DNA of 64,000 nt from NCBI RefSeq assembly GCF_910594005.1, contig NW_025316721.1, forward strand, positions 372,001 through 436,000, in the 5' to 3' direction. The DNA comes from Cervus elaphus (Eukaryota; Chordata; Mammalia; Artiodactyla; Cervidae). Of the stretch, positions 24,101 to 35,900 are shown one piece after another; positions within the stretch are counted from its first letter, which is position 1; every line of letters begins with the position of its first letter. Both the position numbers and the translations under genes were made by a program. The notes under the pieces are model-generated. The model made no database searches and was not told the DNA's origin. It saw only the letters and a list, made by a program, of their open reading frames with translations.

Positions 24101-27100
24101 TGGAAAGGGACCCTTGGTCTCCCGCCTCAGCTGGAGAGGCGTCCCAATTGCCCTGCCAAGCTTCGAGGAGAATCCCGAGTTGTCCCTCGCAACTAGGCAG
24201 GAGTCCTGACGTCGCTGAACAAACACGTGGGTGGAAGGGCCATCCCCGTCGTAACTCGAGAATATACCCCAGGTTCACGCCGCAACTCGAGAAAAACCAT
24301 GAGACTTCCCCCTCGCCGCGAGATGAGGCCAGATTCCCCTGCACTGCGTGCAGAGCAATTCCGTGTTGCACATCACACATGAAAGGAGCCTTGATTTCCT
24401 TGATGGCACTCCAGAGAAACCCCAAGAACACTGTTTCAAGGCTAGAGGCATCCTGAGGTCACTTTAGCAACACGAAAGAGCTCCGTGGACCAAAAATCAA
24501 CTCGAGATGAGAGGTTAGTTCCTGGCTTCGACTCCAGAGGAATACCACCTTACCACAAGCACCTCAAGAGGAGGCTTCTCTCAGCTCTAGGTATGTGAGA
24601 GGGACCCTGAGTTTGCGGCCTCAAGTGGAAAGGACACCGCGATGCCCTGACTCAAAATAAGGCCGGATATCCCTGCAGTGACTTGAATGCCGGCTCGTCT
24701 TGCATCTCCCAAGACGAAAGGATGTCTGAATCCCCTGTGGAGACCACAGAGAAAGACCTAGTTCCCCACCTCATCGCGACCGGAGGCCTCACATCCTTTG
24801 AAAACTCCAGAGGTACACGGAGATCAGTGCCTCCAAAGAAGACGATGCCTGATTCCTCGTGAAACTTGATAGGAGTCCCAGGATTCCTGTGGCACGTGGA
24901 AAGGAACCCTTGGTCTCCCACTCAGCTGGAGAGGCGATCCAATTGCCCTGCCAATCCTCGAGGATAATCCCGAGATGTACCTCGCAACTAGGCATGAGTC
25001 CTGACGTCGCTGAATAAACACGTGGGTGGAAGGGTCATCCCCGTCGTAACTCGAGAATATACCCCAGGTTCCCGCCGCAACTCGAGAAAAACCATGAGTC
25101 TTCCCCCTCGCCGCTAGATGAGGCCCGATTCCCCTGCACTGCGTGCAGAGCAATTCCGTGTGGCACATCACACATGAAAGGAGCCTTGATTTCCTTGATG
25201 GCACTCCAGAGAAACACCAAGAACACTGTTTCAAGGGTAGCGGGATCCTGAGGTCACTGTAGCAACAGGAAAGAGCTCCGTGGACCAACAATCAAATCGA
25301 GATGAGAGGTTAGTCCCTGGCTTTGACTCCAGAGGAATACCACCTTACCACAAGAACCTCAAGAGGAGGCTTCTCTCAGCTCTAGCTATGTGCTGAGTTT
25401 GCGGCCTCAAGTGGAATGGACACCGCGATGCCCTGACTCGAAATAAGGCCGGATATCCCTGCAGTGACTTGAATGCAGGCTCGTCTTGTATCTCCCAAGA
25501 CGAAAGGATGTCCGAATCCCCTGTGAAGACCACAGAAAAAGACCTAGTTCCCCACCTCATCGCGACCGGAGGCCTCACATCCTTTGAAAACTCCAGAGGT
25601 ACGCGGAGATCAGTGCCTCCAAAGGAGACGATGCCTGACTTCTCGTGAAACTTGATAGGAGTCCCAGGATTCCTGTGGCACATGGAAAGGGACACTTGGT
25701 CTCCCCGCCTCAGCTGGAGAGGCGTCCCAATTGCCCTGCCAAGCCTCGAGGAGAATCCCGAGTTGTCCCTCGCAAATAGGCAGGAGTCCTGACGTCGCTG
25801 AACAAACACGTGAGTGGAAGGGCCATCCCCGTCGTAACTCGAGAATATACCCCAGGTTCCCGCCGCAACTCGAGAAAAAGCATGAGACTTCCCCTCGCCG
25901 CGAGATGAGGCCCGATTTCCCTGCACTGCGTGCAGAGCAATTCCGTGTTGCACATCACACATGAAAGGAGCCTTGATTTCCTTGGTGGCACTTCAGAGAA
26001 ACCCCAAGAACACTGTTTCAAGGATAGAGGGATCCTGAGGTCACTCTAGCAACACGAAAGAGCTCCGTGGACCACAAATCAACTCGAGATGAGAGGTTAG
26101 TCCCTGGCTTCGACTCCAGAGGAATACCACCTTACCACAAGCACCTCAAGAGGAGGCTTCTCTCAGCTCTAGGTATGTGAGAGGGACCCTGAGTTTGCGG
26201 CCTCAAGTGGAATGGACACCTAGATGCCCTGACGCGAAATAAGGCCGGATATCCCTGCAGTGACTTGAATGCAGGCTCGTCTTGCATCTCCCAAGACGAA
26301 AGGATGTCTGAATCCCCTGAGGAGACCACAGAGAAAGACCTAGTTCCCCACCTCATCATGATCGAAGGCCTCACATCCTTTGAAAACTCCAGAGGTACGC
26401 GGAGATCAGTGCCTCCAAAGGAGACGATGCCTGACTCCTCGTGAAACTTGATAGGATTCCCAGGATTCCTGTGGCACGTGGAAAGGGACCCTTGGTCTCC
26501 CGCCTCAGCTTGAGGGGCGTCCCAATTGCCCTGCCAAGCCTCGAGGAGAATCCCGAGTTGTCCCTCGCAACTAGGCAGGAGTCCTGACGTGGCTGAACAA
26601 ACACGTGTGTGGAAGGGCCATCCCCGTCGTAACTCGAGAATATACCCCAGGTTCCCGCCGCAACTCGAGAAAAACCATGAGACTTCCCCCTCGCCGCGAG
26701 ATGAGGCCAGATTCCCCTGAAATGCGTGCAGAGCAATTCCGTTTTGCACATCACACATGAGAGGAGCCTTAATTTGCTTGATGGCACTCCAGAGAAACCC
26801 CAAGAACACTGTTTCAAGGCTAGAGGGATCCTGAGGTCACTGTAGCAACACGAAAGAGCTCCGTGGACCAAAAATCAACTCGAGATGAGAGGTTAGTCCC
26901 TGGCTTCGACTCCAGAGGAATACCACCTTACCACAAGCACGTCAAGAGGAGGCTTCTCTCAGCTCTAGGTATGTGAGAGGGACCCTGAGTTTGCGGCCTC
27001 AAGTGGAATGGACACCGCGATGCCCTGACGCAAAATAAGGCCGGATATTCCTGCAGTGACTTGAATGCAGGCTCGTCTTTCATCTCCCAAGACGAAAGGA

Positions 27101-29929
27101 TGTCTGAATCCCCTGTGAAGACCACAGAGAAAGACCTAGTTCCCCACCTCATCGCGACCGGAGGCCTCACATCCTTTGAAAACTCCAGAGGTACGCGGAG
27201 ATCAGTGCCTCCAAAAGGGACTATGCCTGACTCCTCGTGAAACATGATAGGAGTCCCAGGATTGCTCTGGCACGTGGAAAGGGACCCTTGGTCTCCCGCC
27301 TCAGCTGGAGAGGCGTCCCAATTGCCCTGCCAAGCCTCGAGGAGAATCCCGAGTTGTCCCTCGCAATTAGGCAGGAGTCCTGCCGTCACTGAACAAACAC
27401 GTGGGTGGAAGGGCCATCCCCGTCGTAACTCGAGAATATACCCCAGGTTCCCGCCGCAACTCGAGAAAAACCATTAGACTTCCCCCTCGCCGCAAAATGA
27501 GGCCCGATACCCTGCACTGCGTGCCGAGCAATTCCGTGTTGCACATCACACATGAAAGGAGCCTTGATTTCCTTGATGGCACTCCAGAGAAACCCCAAGA
27601 ACACTGTTTCAAGGCGAGAGGGAAACGGAGGTCACTGTAGCAACACGAAAGATCTCCGAGGACCAAAAATCAACTCGAGATGAGAGGTTAGTCCCTGGCT
27701 TCGACTCCAGAGGAATACCACCTTACCACAAGCACCTCAAGAGGAGGCTTCTCTTAGCTCCAGGTATGTGAGAGGGACCTTGAGTTTGCTGCCTCAAGTG
27801 GAATGGAAACCGCGATGCCCTGACTCGAAATCAGGCCGGATATCCCTGCAGTGACTTGAATGCAGGCTCGTCTTGCATCTCCCAAGACGAAAGGATGTCT
27901 GAATCCTCTGTGGAGACCACAGAGAAAGACCTAGTTCCCCACCTCATCGCGACCGGAGGCCTCACATCCTTTGAAAACTCCAGAGTTACGCGGAGATCAG
28001 TGCCTCCAAAGGAGACGATGCCTGACTCCTCGTGAAACTTGATAGGAGTCCCAGGATTGCTGTGGCACGTGAAAGGGACCCTTGGTCTCCCGCCTCAGCT
28101 GGAGAGGCGTCCCAATTGCCCTGCCAAGCCTCGAGGAGAATCCCGAGTTGTCCCTCGCAACTAGGCAGGAGTCTGACGTCGCTGAAGAAACATGTGTGTG
28201 GAAGGGCCATTACCGTCGTAACTCGAGAATATACCCCAGGTTCCCGCCGCAACTCGAGAAAAACCATGAGACTTCCCCCTCGACGCGAGATGAGACCCGA
28301 TTCCCCTGCACTGCATGCAGAGCAATTCCGTGTTGCACATCAAACAAGAAAGGAGCCTTGATTTCCTTGATGGCACTCCAGAGAAACCCCAAGAACACTG
28401 TTTCAAGGCTAGAGAGATCCCGAGGTCACTGTAGCAACACGAAAGAGCTCCTTGGGCCAAAAATCAACTCGAGATGAGAGGTTAGTCCCTGGCTTCGACT
28501 CCAGAGGAATACCACCTTACCACAAGCACCTCAAGAGGAGGCTTCTCTCAGCTCTAGGTATGTGAGAGGGACCCTGAGTTTGCGGCCTCAAGTGGAATGG
28601 ACACTGCGATGCCCTGACTCGAAATAAGGCCGGATATCCCTGCAGTGACTTGAATGCAGTCTCGTCTTGCATCTCCCAAGACGAAAGGATGTCTGAACCC
28701 CTGTGGAGACCACAGAGAAAGACGTAGTTCCCCACCTCATCGCGACCGGAGGCCTCACATCCTTTGAAAACTCCAGCGGTACGCGGAGATCAGTGCCTCC
28801 AAAGGAGACGATGCCTGACTCCTCGTGAAACTTGATAGTAGTCCCAGGATTCCTGTGGCACGTGGAAAGGGACCCTTGGTCTCCCGCCTCAGCTGGAGAG
28901 GCGTCCCAATTGCCCTGCCAAGCCTCGAGGAGAACCCCGAGTTGTCCCTCGCAACTAGGTAGGAGTCCTGACTTCGCTGAACAAACACGTGGTTGGAAAG
29001 GCCATCAACGTTGTAACTCGAGAATATACCCCAGGTTCCCGCCTCAACTCGAGAAAAACCATGAGACTTCCCCCTCGCCGCGAGATGAGGCCCGATTCCC
29101 CTGCAATGCGTGCAGAGCAATTCCGTGTTGCACACCACACATGAAAGGAGCCTTGATTTCCTTGATGGCACTCCAGCGAAACCCCAAGAACACTGTTTCA
29201 AGGTTGAGGGATCCTGAGGTCACTGTAGCAACACGAAAGAGCTCCGTGGAACAAAAATCAACTCGAGATGAGAGGTTAGTCCCTGGCTTCGAATCCAGGG
29301 GAATACAACCTTACCACACGCACCTCAAGAGCAGGCGTCTCTCAGCTTTAGGTTTGTGAGAGGGACCCTGAGTTTGCGGCCTCAAGTGGAATGGACAACG
29401 CGATGCCCTAACTCGAAATAAGGCCGGATATCCCTGCAGTGACTTGAATGCAGGCTCGTTTTGCATCTCCCAAGATGAACGGATGTCTGAATCCCCTGTG
29501 GAGACCACAGAGAAAGACGTAGTTCCCCACCTCATCGCGACCGGAGGCCTCACATCCTTTGAAAACTCCAGCGGTACACGGAGATCAGTGCCTCCAAAGG
29601 AGACGATGCCTGACTCCTCGTGAAACTTGATAGGAGTCCCAGGATTCCTGTGGCAAGTGGAAAGGGACGCTTGGTCTCCCGCCTCAGCTGGAGAGGCGTC
29701 CCAATTGCCCTGCCAAGCCTCGAGGAGAATCCCGAGTTGTCCCTCGCAACTAGGCAGGAGTCCTGACGTCGCTGAACAAACACGTGTGTGGAAGGGCCAT
29801 CCCCGTCATAACTCGAGATTATACCCCAGGTTCCCGCCGCAACTCGAGAAAAACCATGAGACTTCTCCCTCGCTGCGAGATGAGGCCCGATTAACCTGCA
29901 CTGCGTGCAGAGCAATTCCGTGTTGCACA
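21186..29929. repeat. Higher-order repeat unit, copy 1 (11 monomers, ~8.74 kb)
   Basis: Order: end of m27, then m28-m38, types F-G-A-E-F-P-H-D-I-Q-R. The whole stretch reappears immediately downstream at offset 8740, changing to 8739 after a one-base length difference near 25703-25706 (four C here, three C in copy 2). Seven differences were noticed: 22397/31137 G/C, 23241/31981 T/C, 24817/33557 A/G, 25355/34095 A/C, the C-run, 26709/35448 A/C, and 27244/35983 A/T. The list comes from reading, not from an alignment program. Confidence 0.92.
25389..25396. other. 9-bp deletion marking type P monomers (m33, m44)
   Basis: TATGTGCTGAGTTT replaces the usual TATGTGAGAGGGACCCTGAG, a loss of nine bases that brings this monomer to 786 bp. 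The identical deletion lies at 34129-34136 in the second higher-order unit. I found it nowhere else in the window, so it is a compact marker of the unit. Confidence 0.9.
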
Positions 29930-32900
29930 TCACACATGAAAGGAGCCTTGATTTCCTTGATGGCACTCCAGAGAAACCCCAAGAACACTGTTTCAAGGCT
30001 AGAGGCATCCTGAGGTCACTTTAGCAACACGAAAGAGCTCCGTGGACCAAAAATCAACTCGAGATGAGAGGTTAGTTCCTGGCTTCGACTCCAGAGGAAT
30101 ACCACCTTACCACAAGCACCTCAAGAGGAGGCTTCTCTCAGCTCTAGGTATGTGAGAGGGACCCTGAGTTTGCGGCCTCAAGTGGAAAGGACACCGCGAT
30201 GCCCTGACTCAAAATAAGGCCGGATATCCCTGCAGTGACTTGAATGCCGGCTCATCTTGCATCTCCCAAGACGAAAGGATGTCTGAATCCCCTGTGGAGA
30301 CCACAGAGAAAGACCTAGTTCCCCACCTCATCGCGACCGGAGGCCTCACATCCTTTGAAAACTCCAGAGGTACGCGGAGATCAGTGCCTCCAAAGAAGAC
30401 GATGCCTGATTCCTCGTGAAACTTGATAGGAGTCCCAGGATTCCTGTGGCACGTGGAAAGGAACCCTTGGTCTCCCACTCAGCTGGAGAGGCGATCCAAT
30501 TGCCCTGCCAATCCTCGAGGATAATCCCGAGATGTACCTCGCAACTAGGCATGAGTCCTGACGTCGCTGAATAAACACGTGGGTGGAAGGGTCATCCCCG
30601 TCGTAACTCGAGAATATACCCCAGGTTCCCGCCGCAACTCGAGAAAAACCATGAGTCTTCCCCCTCGCCGCTAGATGAGGCCCGATTCCCCTGCACTGCG
30701 TGCAGAGCAATTCCGTGTTGCACATCACACATGAAAGGAGCCTTGATTTCCTTGATGGCACTCCAGAGAAACCCCAAGAACACTGTTTCAAGGCTAGAGG
30801 GATCCTGAGGTCACTGTAGCAACACGAAAGAGCTCCGTGGACCACAAATCAACTCGAGATGAGAGGTTAGTCCCTGGCTTCGACTCCAGAGGAATACCAC
30901 CTAACCACAAGCACCTCAAGAGGAGGCTTCTCTCAGCTCTAGGTATGTGAGAGGGACCCTGAGTTTGCGGCCTCAAGTGGAAAGGACACCGCGATGCCCT
31001 GACTCGAAATAAGGCCGGATATCCCTGCAGTGACTTGAATGCAGGCTCGTCTTGCATCTCCCAAGATGAAAGGATGTCTGAATCCCCTGTGGAGACCACA
31101 GAGAAAGACCTAGTTTCCCACCTCATCGCGACCGGACGCCTCACATCCATTGAAAACTCCAGAGGTACGCGGAGATCAGTGCCTCCAAAGGAGACGATGC
31201 CTGACTCCTCGTGAAACTTGATAGGAGTAACAGGATTCCTGTGGCACGTGGAAAGGGACCCGTGGTCTCCCGCCTCAGCTGGAGAGGCGTCCGAATTGCC
31301 CTGCCAAGCCGGGAGGAGAATCCCGAGTTGTCCCTCGCAACTAGGCAGGAGTCCTGACGTCGCTGAACAAACACGTGGGTGGAAGGGCCATCCCCGTCGT
31401 AACTCGAGAATATACCCCAGGTTCCCGGTGCAACTCGAGAAAAACCATGAGACCTCCCCCTGGCCGCGAGATGAGGCCCGATTCCACTGCACTGCATGCA
31501 GAGTAGTTCCGTGTTGCACATCACACATGAAAGGAGCCTTGATTTCCTTGATGGCACTCCAGAGAAACCCCAAGAACACTGTTTCAAGGCTAGAGGGAAC
31601 CTGAGGTCACTGTAGCAACACGAAAGAGCTCCGTGGACCAAAAATCAACTCGAGATGAGAGGTTAGTCCCTGGCTTCGACTCCAGAGGAATACCACCTTA
31701 CCACAAGCACCTCAAGAGGAGGCTTCTCTCAGCTCTAGGTATGTGAGAGGGACCCTGAGTTTGCGGCCTCAAGTGGAATGGACACCGCGATGCCCTGACT
31801 CGAAATAAGGCCGGATATCCCTGCAGTGACTTGAATGCAGGCTCGTCTTGCATCTCCCAAGATGAAAGGATGTCTGAATCCCCTGTGGAGACCACAGAGA
31901 AAGACCTAGTTCCCCACCTCATCGCGACCGGAGGCCTCACATCCTTTGAAAACTCCAGAGGTACGCGGAGATCAGTGCCTCCAAAGGAGACGATGCCTGA
32001 CTCCTCGTGAAACTTGATAGGAGTCCCAGGATGCCTGTGGCACGTGGAAAGGGAGCCTTGGTCTCCCGCCTCAGCTGGAGAGGCGTCCCAATTGCCCTGC
32101 CAAGCCTCGAGGAGAATCCCGGGTTGCCCCTCGCAACTAGGCAGGAGTCCTGCCGTCGCTGAACAAACACGTGTGTGGAAGGGCCATCCCCGTCGTAACT
32201 GGAGAATATCCCCCAGGTTCCCGCCGCAACTCGAGAAAAACCATGAGACTTCCCCCTCGCCGCGAGATGAGGCCCGATTCCCCTGCACTGCGTGCAGAGC
32301 AATTCCGTGTTGCACATCACACATGAAAGGAGCCTTGATTTCCTTGATGGCACTCCAGAGAAACCCCAAGAACACTGTTTCAAGGCTAGAGGGATCCTGA
32401 GGTCACAGTAGCAAAACGAAAGAGCTCCGTGGACCAAGAATCAACTCGAGTTGAGAGGTTAGTCCCTGGCTTCGACTCCAGAGGTATACCACCTTACCAC
32501 AAGCACCTCAAGAGGAGGCTTCTCTCAGCTCTAAGTATGTGAGAGGGACCCTGAGTTTGCGGCCTCAAGTGGAATGGACACCGCGATGCCTTGACTCGAA
32601 ATAAGGCCGGATATCCCTACAGTGACTTGAATGCAGGCTCGTCTTGCATCTCCCAAGGCGAAAGGATGTCTGAATCCCCTGTGGAGACCACAGTGAAAGA
32701 CCTAGTACCCCACCTCATCGCGACCGGAGGCCTCACATCCTTTGAAAACTCCAGAGGTACGTGGAGATCAGTGCCTCCAAAGGAGACGATGCCTGACTCC
32801 TCGTGAAACTTGATAGGAGTCCCAGGATTCCTGTGGCACGTGGAAAGGGACCCTTGGTCTCCCGCCTCAGCTGGAGAGGCGTCCCAATTGCCCTGCCAAG

Positions 32901-35900
32901 CTTCGAGGAGAATCCCGAGTTGTCCCTCGCAACTAGGCAGGAGTCCTGACGTCGCTGAACAAACACGTGGGTGGAAGGGCCATCCCCGTCGTAACTCGAG
33001 AATATACCCCAGGTTCACGCCGCAACTCGAGAAAAACCATGAGACTTCCCCCTCGCCGCGAGATGAGGCCAGATTCCCCTGCACTGCGTGCAGAGCAATT
33101 CCGTGTTGCACATCACACATGAAAGGAGCCTTGATTTCCTTGATGGCACTCCAGAGAAACCCCAAGAACACTGTTTCAAGGCTAGAGGCATCCTGAGGTC
33201 ACTTTAGCAACACGAAAGAGCTCCGTGGACCAAAAATCAACTCGAGATGAGAGGTTAGTTCCTGGCTTCGACTCCAGAGGAATACCACCTTACCACAAGC
33301 ACCTCAAGAGGAGGCTTCTCTCAGCTCTAGGTATGTGAGAGGGACCCTGAGTTTGCGGCCTCAAGTGGAAAGGACACCGCGATGCCCTGACTCAAAATAA
33401 GGCCGGATATCCCTGCAGTGACTTGAATGCCGGCTCGTCTTGCATCTCCCAAGACGAAAGGATGTCTGAATCCCCTGTGGAGACCACAGAGAAAGACCTA
33501 GTTCCCCACCTCATCGCGACCGGAGGCCTCACATCCTTTGAAAACTCCAGAGGTACGCGGAGATCAGTGCCTCCAAAGAAGACGATGCCTGATTCCTCGT
33601 GAAACTTGATAGGAGTCCCAGGATTCCTGTGGCACGTGGAAAGGAACCCTTGGTCTCCCACTCAGCTGGAGAGGCGATCCAATTGCCCTGCCAATCCTCG
33701 AGGATAATCCCGAGATGTACCTCGCAACTAGGCATGAGTCCTGACGTCGCTGAATAAACACGTGGGTGGAAGGGTCATCCCCGTCGTAACTCGAGAATAT
33801 ACCCCAGGTTCCCGCCGCAACTCGAGAAAAACCATGAGTCTTCCCCCTCGCCGCTAGATGAGGCCCGATTCCCCTGCACTGCGTGCAGAGCAATTCCGTG
33901 TGGCACATCACACATGAAAGGAGCCTTGATTTCCTTGATGGCACTCCAGAGAAACACCAAGAACACTGTTTCAAGGGTAGCGGGATCCTGAGGTCACTGT
34001 AGCAACAGGAAAGAGCTCCGTGGACCAACAATCAAATCGAGATGAGAGGTTAGTCCCTGGCTTTGACTCCAGAGGAATACCACCTTACCACAAGCACCTC
34101 AAGAGGAGGCTTCTCTCAGCTCTAGCTATGTGCTGAGTTTGCGGCCTCAAGTGGAATGGACACCGCGATGCCCTGACTCGAAATAAGGCCGGATATCCCT
34201 GCAGTGACTTGAATGCAGGCTCGTCTTGTATCTCCCAAGACGAAAGGATGTCCGAATCCCCTGTGAAGACCACAGAAAAAGACCTAGTTCCCCACCTCAT
34301 CGCGACCGGAGGCCTCACATCCTTTGAAAACTCCAGAGGTACGCGGAGATCAGTGCCTCCAAAGGAGACGATGCCTGACTTCTCGTGAAACTTGATAGGA
34401 GTCCCAGGATTCCTGTGGCACATGGAAAGGGACACTTGGTCTCCCGCCTCAGCTGGAGAGGCGTCCCAATTGCCCTGCCAAGCCTCGAGGAGAATCCCGA
34501 GTTGTCCCTCGCAAATAGGCAGGAGTCCTGACGTCGCTGAACAAACACGTGAGTGGAAGGGCCATCCCCGTCGTAACTCGAGAATATACCCCAGGTTCCC
34601 GCCGCAACTCGAGAAAAAGCATGAGACTTCCCCTCGCCGCGAGATGAGGCCCGATTTCCCTGCACTGCGTGCAGAGCAATTCCGTGTTGCACATCACACA
34701 TGAAAGGAGCCTTGATTTCCTTGGTGGCACTTCAGAGAAACCCCAAGAACACTGTTTCAAGGATAGAGGGATCCTGAGGTCACTCTAGCAACACGAAAGA
34801 GCTCCGTGGACCACAAATCAACTCGAGATGAGAGGTTAGTCCCTGGCTTCGACTCCAGAGGAATACCACCTTACCACAAGCACCTCAAGAGGAGGCTTCT
34901 CTCAGCTCTAGGTATGTGAGAGGGACCCTGAGTTTGCGGCCTCAAGTGGAATGGACACCTAGATGCCCTGACGCGAAATAAGGCCGGATATCCCTGCAGT
35001 GACTTGAATGCAGGCTCGTCTTGCATCTCCCAAGACGAAAGGATGTCTGAATCCCCTGAGGAGACCACAGAGAAAGACCTAGTTCCCCACCTCATCATGA
35101 TCGAAGGCCTCACATCCTTTGAAAACTCCAGAGGTACGCGGAGATCAGTGCCTCCAAAGGAGACGATGCCTGACTCCTCGTGAAACTTGATAGGATTCCC
35201 AGGATTCCTGTGGCACGTGGAAAGGGACCCTTGGTCTCCCGCCTCAGCTTGAGGGGCGTCCCAATTGCCCTGCCAAGCCTCGAGGAGAATCCCGAGTTGT
35301 CCCTCGCAACTAGGCAGGAGTCCTGACGTGGCTGAACAAACACGTGTGTGGAAGGGCCATCCCCGTCGTAACTCGAGAATATACCCCAGGTTCCCGCCGC
35401 AACTCGAGAAAAACCATGAGACTTCCCCCTCGCCGCGAGATGAGGCCCGATTCCCCTGAAATGCGTGCAGAGCAATTCCGTTTTGCACATCACACATGAG
35501 AGGAGCCTTAATTTGCTTGATGGCACTCCAGAGAAACCCCAAGAACACTGTTTCAAGGCTAGAGGGATCCTGAGGTCACTGTAGCAACACGAAAGAGCTC
35601 CGTGGACCAAAAATCAACTCGAGATGAGAGGTTAGTCCCTGGCTTCGACTCCAGAGGAATACCACCTTACCACAAGCACGTCAAGAGGAGGCTTCTCTCA
35701 GCTCTAGGTATGTGAGAGGGACCCTGAGTTTGCGGCCTCAAGTGGAATGGACACCGCGATGCCCTGACGCAAAATAAGGCCGGATATTCCTGCAGTGACT
35801 TGAATGCAGGCTCGTCTTTCATCTCCCAAGACGAAAGGATGTCTGAATCCCCTGTGAAGACCACAGAGAAAGACCTAGTTCCCCACCTCATCGCGACCGG

